Source: Gallionellaceae bacterium
Lineage (GTDB): Bacteria; Pseudomonadota; Gammaproteobacteria; Burkholderiales; Gallionellaceae
NCBI GenBank assembly: GCA_030646595.1
Contig: JAUSKS010000272.1
Location: 1-6,083 of the forward strand
Reading direction: 5' to 3'
Length of the DNA: 6,083 bases
Made by a program: the position numbers and the translations under genes. Position 1 is the stretch's first letter. Each line of letters starts with the position of its first letter. The notes under the pieces are model-generated. The model made no database searches, was not told where the DNA came from, and was given only the letters and a program-made list of their open reading frames with translations. This document shows, one piece after another, positions 1 to 6,083 of the stretch.

Positions 1-3000
1 GCAAAAAATCTGGATTTAGCGGCCGAATTAGGCTGGCCAGCGCATATCGCGGATGATTTATCGCTAACCATAAGCTTGAGTGGCAGCGTCGAACAATATC
101 AAGGCCATCTAGTCCTGCTCAACGTCATGCCAGAACAGCAATCCATGAGACTGGAAGGCGACTTCGTTGGCAACCAGCAAGGATTAAAAATTGCCGCGCT
201 AACCGGTACGGCATGGGGCGGGAACATAGGCGGAAATCTGGAATTGGCTTGGGACCAGGGACTTACCTTGCATACCCGCATGCAGGGCAGGCAACTCGAT
301 CCGGCAAAAATGACAGCCGGGTGGCAGGGAATAATCAATATAGATGTGAGTGGCAATCTGGTGTGGCCGCAGCATCAACCAGTGCAGGCAACAATCAATG
401 CAAAACTTCTGGATAGCCGCCTGCATGGGCAAGTATTGCAAGGCGAAATAAGCGCGCAATATGTGAATGATGATCTACTTATTAATAATATATTGTTGCG
501 CGGTCGAGGATTCGTTCTGCATGCGGCAGGCAAATTAAATCAGCGCGTCGCGATAAGCGCAAATATCACCGATCTGGCTTTATTGATGCCCGCTGCAACA
601 GGCGCGCTTGATGTAAATGGCTGGGTGCGCTGGCGCAATGGACAGCTGGGTGGGGCAGCTATTGTTAACGGGCAACACCTGGCACTAAATGGTATACGCG
701 TCAATGAAGGGAAGCTGGATATGCAGGTGGTGGAAGGAAAAACCGCGCGCCTGCACCTTGTCGCCAGCTTGCAACAAGTAGTCATGCATGATCGTTTTCA
801 GGCTACAGCAGTTGTCATCAATGGTGATGGTACGCTGCTCAAGCATACTTACACTGCTGTGCTGCACTCCGAGCAGGCTGAAGCCAGTCTGGAAGGAGGG
901 GGTTCTTACCAGCAAAAAAAATGGTACGGCCAGCTCACCCGGTTTTCCGGGCATGACAGCATAGGGCCATGGAATCTTGCTCAGCCAACCACACTGAGCA
1001 TCAGCGCCAGCAATATTTCGCTGGCCTCTTTTATATTGACAGGCTTGCCGTCAGAACGGCTCGAATTAAGCGCTGAATTGGCGCGTGACATGGCAGAAAT
1101 AACCGCAGGCGAGGTGCGGGCAACATGGAGTGAACTGAATCTGGCTCGCGCCAGTAATTGGCTGCAGGACATCCAATTTGCTGGTTCCAGCAGTGGGGCA
1201 GTCAGCCTGAATTTTGCAGCAGGACAGATGCGTACCCTACAGGGCACAACCACTATGGCGGGCACGATATTACGGCCAGGGTGGAGCATGAGCTTGCAGC
1301 GCAGCGAATTTAATCTGCACGGCGATCAGCAAGGCCTGCATGCAGAGATTGATTTACATCTGGATGATGGAGGCAACTTTAAGGGGAATTTGTCTGCCAG
1401 CCTACCCGCCCATCTGCAATGGCCCGATGCAGGAAAGTATGCGCTGGAATGGAACGCAATAGATTTGGCTCTTTTGCAACCGTGGCTGTCGAGCTCCAAA
1501 CTATCCCCGGCCAGCACCTATGAAACCAGACTGCAAGGAAAATTTTCAGGCCGCGCTGCGGGCCATATTTTTTCTGGGCAGCGCTTTGATATGGAAGGTC
1601 GTGGGGAAATTGCCGAAAGTCTATTTCACTGGAGAAGCGATGGAGAAGTAAACGTCAATCTGCGCTCTGCGGAAATTGCATGGCAATGGAAAGAAATGCT
1701 GCATGCAGATTGGACGGTGGTGCTGGCGCAACTTGGACAAATCCACGGTGATTTTCAATTGCCCATTCCCGCGCGCTTTCCGTTGTTGCCTGAAAAAACG
1801 GGAGCGGTGCAGGCCTCTGTTATTGGGCAAGTGCAGGAGCATGGAACCATCACCACTTTATTTCCCGGATTGGTGCAGGAAAGTGAGGGGCAGCTGGATG
1901 TAGATCTCAAGGTAAGCGGTCAATGGCAAGCGCCACTATTGCAGGGAAAATTACAATTGAGCCAGGCAGCGGCCTATTTGCCGACGACGGGGATACACGT
2001 TAAAGATATGCAATTGAATGTCAGTCTGGAAAAAAATATTGTACGCATTGATTCTTTTCAGGCGAGTTCTGGCCCGGGTCGCATTCAAGGTACGGCGCTA
2101 CTTACCATGCAGGGCACGAAAATCATCGCTTATCAGGGCACACTGGATGGTGAGCGATTTCAAACCGTCTATTTTCCCGAACTCCAGGTGTTAAGTTCTC
2201 CTCATCTCACCTTTAATGGATCCGCTGACAAGCTGGTGGTGCGCGGCGAGATACAACTTCCTGAGCTGCATATCATGGGGCCACAGGCTAATGCCGTCGT
2301 GCTGCCAAGCAAAGATGTGATAGTGGAAGGAACAGCAGAACCAGATTCTGCGTCGTCCCGGGTGCTGGATGCGCAGATAAAGATTGTATTAGGCGATGAG
2401 GTGACAGTACATGCCAAAGGAATGGATGCCAAACTAAGCGGTAGCCTGGATCTGGTCATGGCCAGCCTGGATAAAATCAGCAGCAAGGGAGAAATACGCA
2501 TAGTCCAGGGTAGTTACCAGACATATGGGGTGAATCTGGATATTGTGCGCGGACATTTATTTTATAGCGATGGGCCAGTTGATGAGCCGACGCTGGATAT
2601 TCTGGCACTGCGTACCATAGGGGATGTACGCGCAGGGGTGACGGTGACAGGCACCCTTAAAGCACCCATTACCAAACTTTATTCCGAACCTGCCATGCCG
2701 GATGTGGATATTCTGGCCTATATAGTTTTGGGTCACCCGCTGGACAGTAGCCGTGAGCAGGAAAGCCTGATTACCCTGGCTGCGAATGCGCTGCTCTCTT
2801 CTGGCCAATCCGCTGCATTACAAGACCAGGTAAAGCATCGCTTGGGCTTGGGTGATGTGGAAATCCAGGTGGTGGGATCAGGCAGGGATGGCCATATGGG
2901 ATATAAAGCCATTCCCGTTAATCCGCCGGGTATCGTCTCCAGCAAACAGGAAGAGGGGTTACCCCAAGCCATGATCACCGTAGGAAAATATGTCACCCCT

Positions 3001-3147
3001 AAAATATATATTAGCTATGGGCGGTCATTATTTACTGGCGGAAAAATGTTCTTCCTGCGCTATGATATTTCCCGGCGCTGGCAGGTAGAAACACAAACAG
3101 GCGGTGAAAGTGGCGTGGATATGTATTATAAAATAGAATTCAATTAA
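1..3147 (+). CDS. tamB: TamB (translocation and assembly module, DUF490 family), 3' part of the gene
   Basis: The reading frame is open from the first base and ends at TAA 3145-3147, giving 1048 visible residues; the true start is upstream, and the TTG at 76 is only an internal codon. TamB is an inner-membrane-anchored, periplasm-spanning protein that partners the Omp85-family protein TamA in outer-membrane protein assembly and phospholipid transport. Most of the visible part is low-complexity beta-strand repeat, with alternating hydrophobic and polar residues and many Gly/Asn turns, as expected of the lipid-binding beta-groove. The C-terminal DUF490 signature is clear: GEIRIVQGSYQTYGVNL (from about visible residue 830), then GHLFYSDGPVDEPTLDI, VTVTGTLKAPITKLYSEPAM, DVDILAYIVLGHPLDS, and near the end ITVGKYVTPKIYISYGRSLF. 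The protein finishes in a strand-like YYKIEFN. E. coli TamB is about 1259 aa, so roughly 200 residues including the N-terminal membrane anchor are probably missing. tamA is expected just upstream. I see no frameshift. Confidence 0.95.
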   Translation, partial: AKNLDLAAELGWPAHIADDLSLTISLSGSVEQYQGHLVLLNVMPEQQSMRLEGDFVGNQQGLKIAALTGTAWGGNIGGNLELAWDQGLTLHTRMQGRQLDPAKMTAGWQGIINIDVSGNLVWPQHQPVQATINAKLLDSRLHGQVLQGEISAQYVNDDLLINNILLRGRGFVLHAAGKLNQRVAISANITDLALLMPAATGALDVNGWVRWRNGQLGGAAIVNGQHLALNGIRVNEGKLDMQVVEGKTARLHLVASLQQVVMHDRFQATAVVINGDGTLLKHTYTAVLHSEQAEASLEGGGSYQQKKWYGQLTRFSGHDSIGPWNLAQPTTLSISASNISLASFILTGLPSERLELSAELARDMAEITAGEVRATWSELNLARASNWLQDIQFAGSSSGAVSLNFAAGQMRTLQGTTTMAGTILRPGWSMSLQRSEFNLHGDQQGLHAEIDLHLDDGGNFKGNLSASLPAHLQWPDAGKYALEWNAIDLALLQPWLSSSKLSPASTYETRLQGKFSGRAAGHIFSGQRFDMEGRGEIAESLFHWRSDGEVNVNLRSAEIAWQWKEMLHADWTVVLAQLGQIHGDFQLPIPARFPLLPEKTGAVQASVIGQVQEHGTITTLFPGLVQESEGQLDVDLKVSGQWQAPLLQGKLQLSQAAAYLPTTGIHVKDMQLNVSLEKNIVRIDSFQASSGPGRIQGTALLTMQGTKIIAYQGTLDGERFQTVYFPELQVLSSPHLTFNGSADKLVVRGEIQLPELHIMGPQANAVVLPSKDVIVEGTAEPDSASSRVLDAQIKIVLGDEVTVHAKGMDAKLSGSLDLVMASLDKISSKGEIRIVQGSYQTYGVNLDIVRGHLFYSDGPVDEPTLDILALRTIGDVRAGVTVTGTLKAPITKLYSEPAMPDVDILAYIVLGHPLDSSREQESLITLAANALLSSGQSAALQDQVKHRLGLGDVEIQVVGSGRDGHMGYKAIPVNPPGIVSSKQEEGLPQAMITVGKYVTPKIYISYGRSLFTGGKMFFLRYDISRRWQVETQTGGESGVDMYYKIEFN

Positions 3148-3152
3148 CCCTC

Positions 3153-3156
3153 TTGA
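3153..3156. repeat. Left copy of TTGA target-site duplication
   Basis: TTGA lies directly before the left terminal repeat of the palindromic element and is repeated directly after its right end at 3298-3301. A 4-bp direct repeat at both ends of an inverted-repeat element is the usual footprint of transposition. The match can be read as 5 bp (CTTGA) if the element's last base is counted as target, but 4 bp gives symmetric element ends. Confidence 0.7.
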
Positions 3157-3297
3157 GGGCACCTCTAAAAATTCAAAATCCTAAGCGAGACAAGGCGCGA
3201 GCAAAAAATTGCGACGCCGCATATGTTTGATATGTAAGGAGTAATTTTTTGTGAGCAACGCAGTATCGCAACGGAGTTTGGATTCTTAGAGGTGCCC
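3157..3297. mobile_element. MITE-like 141-bp palindromic element with no coding capacity
   Basis: The element starts GGGCACCTCTAA (3157-3168) and ends with its exact reverse complement TTAGAGGTGCCC (3286-3297), giving 12-bp perfect terminal inverted repeats. The symmetry continues inward imperfectly over the whole length: CAAAAAATT (3202-3210) is mirrored by AATTTTTTG (3243-3251), and the centre is CATAT-GTTTG-ATATG (3220-3234). By eye about two thirds of the positions pair across the centre. It is flanked by TTGA direct repeats and holds no credible ORF. These are the hallmarks of a miniature inverted-repeat transposable element, mobilised in trans by a transposase elsewhere. The ends recall those of IS5-type elements, but that is a recollection I cannot verify here. 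As RNA it would form one long interrupted hairpin between tamB and htpG. The alternative is a non-mobile palindromic intergenic repeat, which the target duplication argues against. Confidence 0.75.
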
Positions 3298-3324
3298 TTG
3301 AAATACTGCCAATCAGCCCCACCT
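3297..3324 (+). promoter_or_regulatory. Heat-shock (sigma-32/RpoH) promoter of htpG
   Basis: CTTGAAA (3297-3303) matches the sigma-32 -35 consensus exactly. A 13-base spacer (3304-3316) precedes CCCCACCT (3317-3324), which matches the -10 consensus CCCCATNT at every fixed position but one. Transcription would be expected to start near 3330-3333, leaving a leader of about 30 bases before the htpG start codon. htpG is a classic RpoH-regulon gene, so position and target agree. The first C of the -35 box is the last base of the inserted palindromic element; the rest of the box is the target duplication and native flank. Confidence 0.85.
3298..3301. repeat. Right copy of TTGA target-site duplication
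   Basis: This TTGA directly follows the right terminal repeat and matches the copy at 3153-3156. It is also the core of the CTTGAAA -35 box of the htpG promoter, so the duplicated target and the promoter element are the same bases. Confidence 0.7.
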
Positions 3325-3351
3325 ATGGGCACGTCCCGTTTGTAATCATAT

Positions 3352-3355
3352 GGAG
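3352..3355 (+). promoter_or_regulatory. Ribosome binding site that decides the htpG start
   Basis: GGAG lies six bases before ATG 3362, an optimal Shine-Dalgarno spacing. An in-frame ATG at 3350 overlaps this site and has no purine-rich motif of its own upstream (CCCGTTTGTAATCAT). Translation therefore most likely starts at 3362. Confidence 0.8.
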
Positions 3356-3361
3356 AAAAGC

Positions 3362-5284
3362 ATGAGCAATACCGCAACGAATCAAGATACCAGCCAGAAT
3401 ACCGAGCGCGAAACCTTGGGCTTCCAGGCCGAAGTCAAGCAACTGCTGCACCTGATGGTGCATTCCTTGTATTCCAACCGCGAAATATTCCTGCGTGAAC
3501 TGATTTCCAATGCCTCGGATGCCTGCGATAAATTGCGCTTTGAGGCGCTGCATAATGCCAGCTTGTTTGAAAACGACGCCGACCTGGCCATTCGCATCAG
3601 CTATGACCAGGCCGCGCGTACCCTGACTATCAGTGACAATGGCATCGGCATGAATCGCGACGAAGTGATCAGCAACCTCGGCACCATAGCCAAATCGGGC
3701 ACACGCGAATTTTTTACCCGTTTGTCTGGCGACCAGCAGAAAGATGCCAATCTCATCGGGCAATTTGGCGTAGGGTTTTATTCGGCTTTTATAGTGGCTG
3801 ACAAAGTAACCGTGCTTAGCCGCCGTGCCGGTGAAAAAGCCGATCAGGGCGTAAGCTGGGAATCAGATGGTGGCGGCGAGTTTATCATCGAGATGGTGGA
3901 AAAAACCAGTCGTGGTACCAGCATCACGCTACACCTGCGCGAAGGGCAGGATGATCTACTCAGCGGCCACAAAATTCGTTCCATCATCCGCAAGTATTCG
4001 GACCATATTGTGCAGCCTATCCTGATGAAGAAAGAAGAATGGAAGGAGGATGCGCAGGTAGTGCTGGATGAAGATGAAACAGTCAATCAGGCTTTTGCCT
4101 TATGGGCGCGCCCCAAGAGTGAAATTACCGACGAAGAATATAAAGCCTTTTACAAACATGTCGGCCATGACTTTACTGACCCGCTGGCCTGGACCCATGC
4201 GCGCGTGGAAGGGCGGCAGGAATATACGCAACTACTTTACATCCCTTCTCGCGCACCGTTCGATTTATGGGAGCGTGATGCCATACACGGCATCAAGCTA
4301 TATGTGCGTCGCGTATTTATCATGGACGATGCCGAACAATTGATGCCGCATTATTTGCGCTTCGTGCGCGGCGTGGTTGATTCCAATGATTTACCGCTCA
4401 ATGTTTCGCGGGAAATTTTGCAGGAATCAAAAGACATCGAAGCCATCCGTGCTGGCTGTACCAAGAAGGTATTGGCTTTGCTGGAAGAGTTGGCCAGCAA
4501 TGAGCCGGAAAAATATAGCAAATTCTGGGGTGAATTTGGGCGCGCGCTTAAGGAAGGCGTAGGCGAAGATTCTGCCAACAAGGAAAAAATTGCAGGCTTG
4601 TTGCGTCTGGCCTCTACCCATGCGGATACTTCGGATGAAACGGTGACACTGGCCGACTATGTGGCGCGCATGAAAGAGGGCCAGGAAAAAATTTATTACA
4701 TTACAGCTGATACCTTCAATGCTGCAAAAAACAGCCCCCATCTGGAAGTGTTCCGTAAAAAAGGCATAGAGGTATTGCTGCTTGCTGATCGCATAGATGA
4801 ATGGGTGGTCAGCAATCTGCCTGCCTTCCAGGATAAGTCGCTGGTGTCAGTGGCCAAGGGTGGCCTGGATCTGGGCCAGTTGGAAGATGAAGCAGAAAAG
4901 AAAGACCATGAAAAAGAAGCGGACGAATTCAAATCACTGACCGACAAACTGAAAGCCAGCCTGGCGGATAAAGTGAAGGAAGTACGGGTAACCCATCGCC
5001 TGACTGATTCGCCTGCCTGCCTGGTGGCGGACGAGCATGACATGAATGCCAACCTGGCACGTTTGCTGAAAGCCTCAGGGCAGAAAATGCCGACATCCAA
5101 ACCGATACTGGAAATTAACCCCAGGCATCCGGTGGTATTACGCTTGCAAACTGAAGAGAAAAAATTTGATGACTGGACTTCGGTATTGTTTGATCAGGCC
5201 TTGCTGGCAGAAGGTGGGCAGCTGGACGATCCAGCCAGCTTCGTCAAACGCATTAACCAGTTGATGCTGGAGATTTCGAGGTAG
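3362..5284 (+). CDS. htpG: HtpG, bacterial Hsp90 molecular chaperone
   Basis: HtpG is a cytosolic, homodimeric, ATP-driven chaperone that remodels client proteins with DnaK and protects cells during heat and other stress. At 640 aa it is complete (E. coli HtpG is 624 aa), with a short extra polar N-terminus. The N-terminal GHKL ATPase domain shows [16 protein letters not shown], with the expected catalytic Glu at residue 46 and Mg/ATP-binding Asn at 50. It also shows DNGIGM at 92-97, GTIAKSGT at 107-114, the lid glycines [11 protein letters not shown] at 133-143, and [10 protein letters not shown]. The middle domain has the conserved [14 protein letters not shown] and [19 protein letters not shown], which includes the Arg that contacts ATP. 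The C-terminal dimerisation domain includes [11 protein letters not shown] and ends in an [11 protein letters not shown] segment followed by helices. ATG 3362 is chosen because GGAG sits six bases upstream; ATG 3350 would add four residues. A sigma-32 promoter directly upstream indicates heat induction independent of tamB. Confidence 0.97.
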   Translation: MSNTATNQDTSQNTERETLGFQAEVKQLLHLMVHSLYSNREIFLRELISNASDACDKLRFEALHNASLFENDADLAIRISYDQAARTLTISDNGIGMNRDEVISNLGTIAKSGTREFFTRLSGDQQKDANLIGQFGVGFYSAFIVADKVTVLSRRAGEKADQGVSWESDGGGEFIIEMVEKTSRGTSITLHLREGQDDLLSGHKIRSIIRKYSDHIVQPILMKKEEWKEDAQVVLDEDETVNQAFALWARPKSEITDEEYKAFYKHVGHDFTDPLAWTHARVEGRQEYTQLLYIPSRAPFDLWERDAIHGIKLYVRRVFIMDDAEQLMPHYLRFVRGVVDSNDLPLNVSREILQESKDIEAIRAGCTKKVLALLEELASNEPEKYSKFWGEFGRALKEGVGEDSANKEKIAGLLRLASTHADTSDETVTLADYVARMKEGQEKIYYITADTFNAAKNSPHLEVFRKKGIEVLLLADRIDEWVVSNLPAFQDKSLVSVAKGGLDLGQLEDEAEKKDHEKEADEFKSLTDKLKASLADKVKEVRVTHRLTDSPACLVADEHDMNANLARLLKASGQKMPTSKPILEINPRHPVVLRLQTEEKKFDDWTSVLFDQALLAEGGQLDDPASFVKRINQLMLEISR

Positions 5285-5324
5285 CACAGAGTTTTTTCCA
5301 GTATTTTCTCTGAGGTTACTTGCT

Positions 5325-5352
5325 CAGTGCCCGCGCCGAGGCGCGGGTACTG
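5325..5352. terminator. GC-rich hairpin between convergent genes, possible transcription terminator
   Basis: CAGTGCCCGCGC (5325-5336), loop CGAG (5337-5340) and GCGCGGGTACTG (5341-5352) form a 12-bp stem with one G-T wobble. It lies 41 bases after the htpG stop and 115 bases beyond the end of the toxin gene on the opposite strand, so it could end or stabilise transcripts from either side. No T-tract follows on either strand, so it is not a canonical Rho-independent terminator. The only long T-run nearby (5449-5455) has just a 3-bp stem before it. The rest of the 5285-5466 gap shows nothing else I can name. Confidence 0.4.
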
Positions 5353-5466
5353 CAGTCCGCTTACAACGCCATGACTATCAACATTGTATATTTTGGTCAG
5401 GTTTGGTTCTCGTTCTTGAAATTCCAAAATTAAATCAGGCCGCTGTGCTTTTTTTAGTAAGCCCAG

Positions 5467-5934
5467 CTATGGAGCGAGGGTTTTTACGTGGCCGAGTTTT
5501 GAATAATCCAGGATGCGCTGGTCGGCAGTCACCAGTGTGGCGTTTCTGGCGCGAGCGGTGGCGATCAGAAAACGATCCGCCGGATCGGCGTGAAATTTTT
5601 CCGGCAGGTGGCAGCTATCCAGAACAATTTCCGGGTCGTCGAGGCCGATCAGTTTGATCTCCGGGTTGCCGAGTGCGCGCGCCACCCATTTTTGGGTTGG
5701 CATCGGTAGCGCGATCCGCTGTTTGCTTTCAAGCAGGGAGATTTCCCCCACCGAGATGATGGAGACGAACAGTGTGCGGCGCTGTCCGGCTTGTTCGATG
5801 GTTCGCAGTGCGGCTGGGCGGATTTTCCCCTGTACGCCGCAAGCCAGCCATAGCCAGATGTGCGTATCCAGCAGCAGGGAAGATTCAGCGCGCACGGCGG
5901 GGCTTTGCCACGAGATTGGGCTCCGTTCCGGCAT
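5467..5934 (-). CDS. VapC-family type II toxin, PIN-domain ribonuclease
   Basis: The protein has 155 aa from ATG 5934 to TAG at 5469-5467. PIN-domain VapC toxins are Mg-dependent endoribonucleases that cleave RNA and arrest growth unless bound by their antitoxin. The acidic active-site residues are all visible: Asp23 in LLLDTHIWLWL, Glu64 in SVGEIS, Asp120 (with Asp117 next to it) in DPADRFLIATA, and Asp138 in LVTADQRIL. The enzyme therefore looks intact. The start is uncertain: VapC proteins of this kind usually begin only a few residues before the LLLDTHIW strand, whereas here 19 residues precede it. GTG 5895 would give a 142-aa protein overlapping the antitoxin by only 11 bases. ATG 5934 has a GGGAAG motif just upstream and overlaps the antitoxin by 50 bases. 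Translational coupling to the antitoxin is likely in either case. The gene converges on htpG. Confidence 0.9.
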   Translation of the reverse strand: MPERSPISWQSPAVRAESSLLLDTHIWLWLACGVQGKIRPAALRTIEQAGQRRTLFVSIISVGEISLLESKQRIALPMPTQKWVARALGNPEIKLIGLDDPEIVLDSCHLPEKFHADPADRFLIATARARNATLVTADQRILDYSKLGHVKTLAP

Positions 5935-6083
5935 CGGCTTCCCAAATAGTTTTCGGCATGTTCACCACATCGCCGAGCAGGGTGGCCTCGCCTGCCATGT
6001 AACCGAACAATGGCTTGCGTTTCGTTCCGGGGCGACCCACAGGTACCAGCTTGGCGACCGGCCTGCCGCGCTTGGTGATGGTA
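5885..6083 (-). CDS. Phd/YefM-family antitoxin, C-terminal part (5' end beyond the window)
   Basis: The frame read on the minus strand from the window edge to TGA at 5887-5885 encodes 65 residues starting TITKRGRPVAKLVPVGRPG. The ITKxGxPVAKLVP segment is the hallmark end of the Phd/YefM N-terminal DNA-binding and dimerisation fold. It is followed by PLFGYMAGEATLLGDVV and a TIWEAD segment, the toxin-wrapping tail typical of antitoxins paired with PIN-domain toxins. About 20-30 N-terminal residues are missing past 6083. The antitoxin would neutralise the adjacent VapC and, with it, repress the shared promoter, which lies outside the window. After WEAD the frame continues 15 more residues (basic, ending KPRRAR) through the start region of the toxin gene, which is longer than I would expect for the family. 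No comparison was run. Confidence 0.85.
   Translation of the reverse strand, partial: TITKRGRPVAKLVPVGRPGTKRKPLFGYMAGEATLLGDVVNMPKTIWEADAGTEPNLVAKPRRAR

Noticed and set aside
3235..3289. AAGGAG followed by a GTG-started 12-codon frame inside the palindromic element.
   Set aside because: The spacing is long, the frame has only 12 codons, and its bases are explained by the element's inverted-repeat symmetry.
3350..3361. Upstream in-frame ATG as the htpG start, giving 644 aa.
   Set aside because: It overlaps the GGAG site that is ideally placed for ATG 3362 and has no Shine-Dalgarno motif of its own.
3325..3361. Possible RNA thermometer in the short leader of the heat-shock gene htpG.
   Set aside because: I see no stretch pairing convincingly with the GGAG site; only a 3-bp GGG/CCC stem at 3327-3337. 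The sigma-32 promoter already explains heat control.
5194..5427. Minus-strand 77-codon frame overlapping the htpG 3' end and the hairpin.
   Set aside because: Most of it is antisense to htpG coding sequence, it shows no recognisable domain, and no promoter or ribosome binding site supports it.
5371..5433. A 20-codon plus-strand frame beginning MTINIVYFGQ, whose first residues faintly resemble a MoaD/ThiS-type sulfur carrier start.
   Set aside because: It is far too short, has no ribosome binding site, and ends after 20 codons. The resemblance rests on about eight residues, so I do not call a gene or pseudogene.
5440..5456. T-run 5449-5455 as a Rho-independent terminator for htpG.
   Set aside because: The only stem directly before it (CAG-GCCG-CTG) is 3 bp, too weak to support termination.

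Overview
The window reads as a chromosomal fragment of a proteobacterium. It is most likely a betaproteobacterium, judging by the TamB and HtpG sequence character and the intergenic repeat style. That placement is an inference by eye, not a database result.

Layout, left to right. (1) 1-3147 (+): the 3' part (1048 visible residues) of tamB, encoding the giant periplasm-spanning TamB/DUF490 protein that works with TamA in envelope biogenesis. Its 5' end lies off the window. (2) 3148-3361: a 214-base gap. It holds a 141-bp, almost wholly palindromic MITE-like element (3157-3297) flanked by TTGA direct repeats, then a near-consensus heat-shock (sigma-32/RpoH) promoter (3297-3324), then a GGAG ribosome binding site. 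(3) 3362-5284 (+): complete htpG, the bacterial Hsp90 chaperone (640 aa). (4) 5285-5466: a convergent intergenic gap with a 12-bp GC-rich hairpin. (5) 5467-6083 (-): a type II toxin-antitoxin pair, with a complete VapC-type PIN-domain ribonuclease and the C-terminal 65 residues of its Phd/YefM-family antitoxin, cut by the window edge. The two overlap by up to 50 bases.

The most interesting point is in the tamB-htpG gap. The small palindromic element appears to have inserted directly into the -35 box of the htpG heat-shock promoter. Its duplicated target (TTGA) is the core of CTTGAAA, and the element's own last base is C, so the insertion rebuilt an intact -35 box on the htpG side. Removing the element and one TTGA copy joins the flanks into the same CTTGAAA, five bases after the tamB stop and 69 bases in total between the two genes. 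The inferred history is therefore a transposition into a promoter that left the core promoter unchanged while replacing everything upstream of it.

The other genes are ordinary members of known families. I see no new multi-gene system in the window. tamB and htpG are co-directional but htpG has its own promoter. The toxin-antitoxin pair faces htpG and is functionally unrelated to it.
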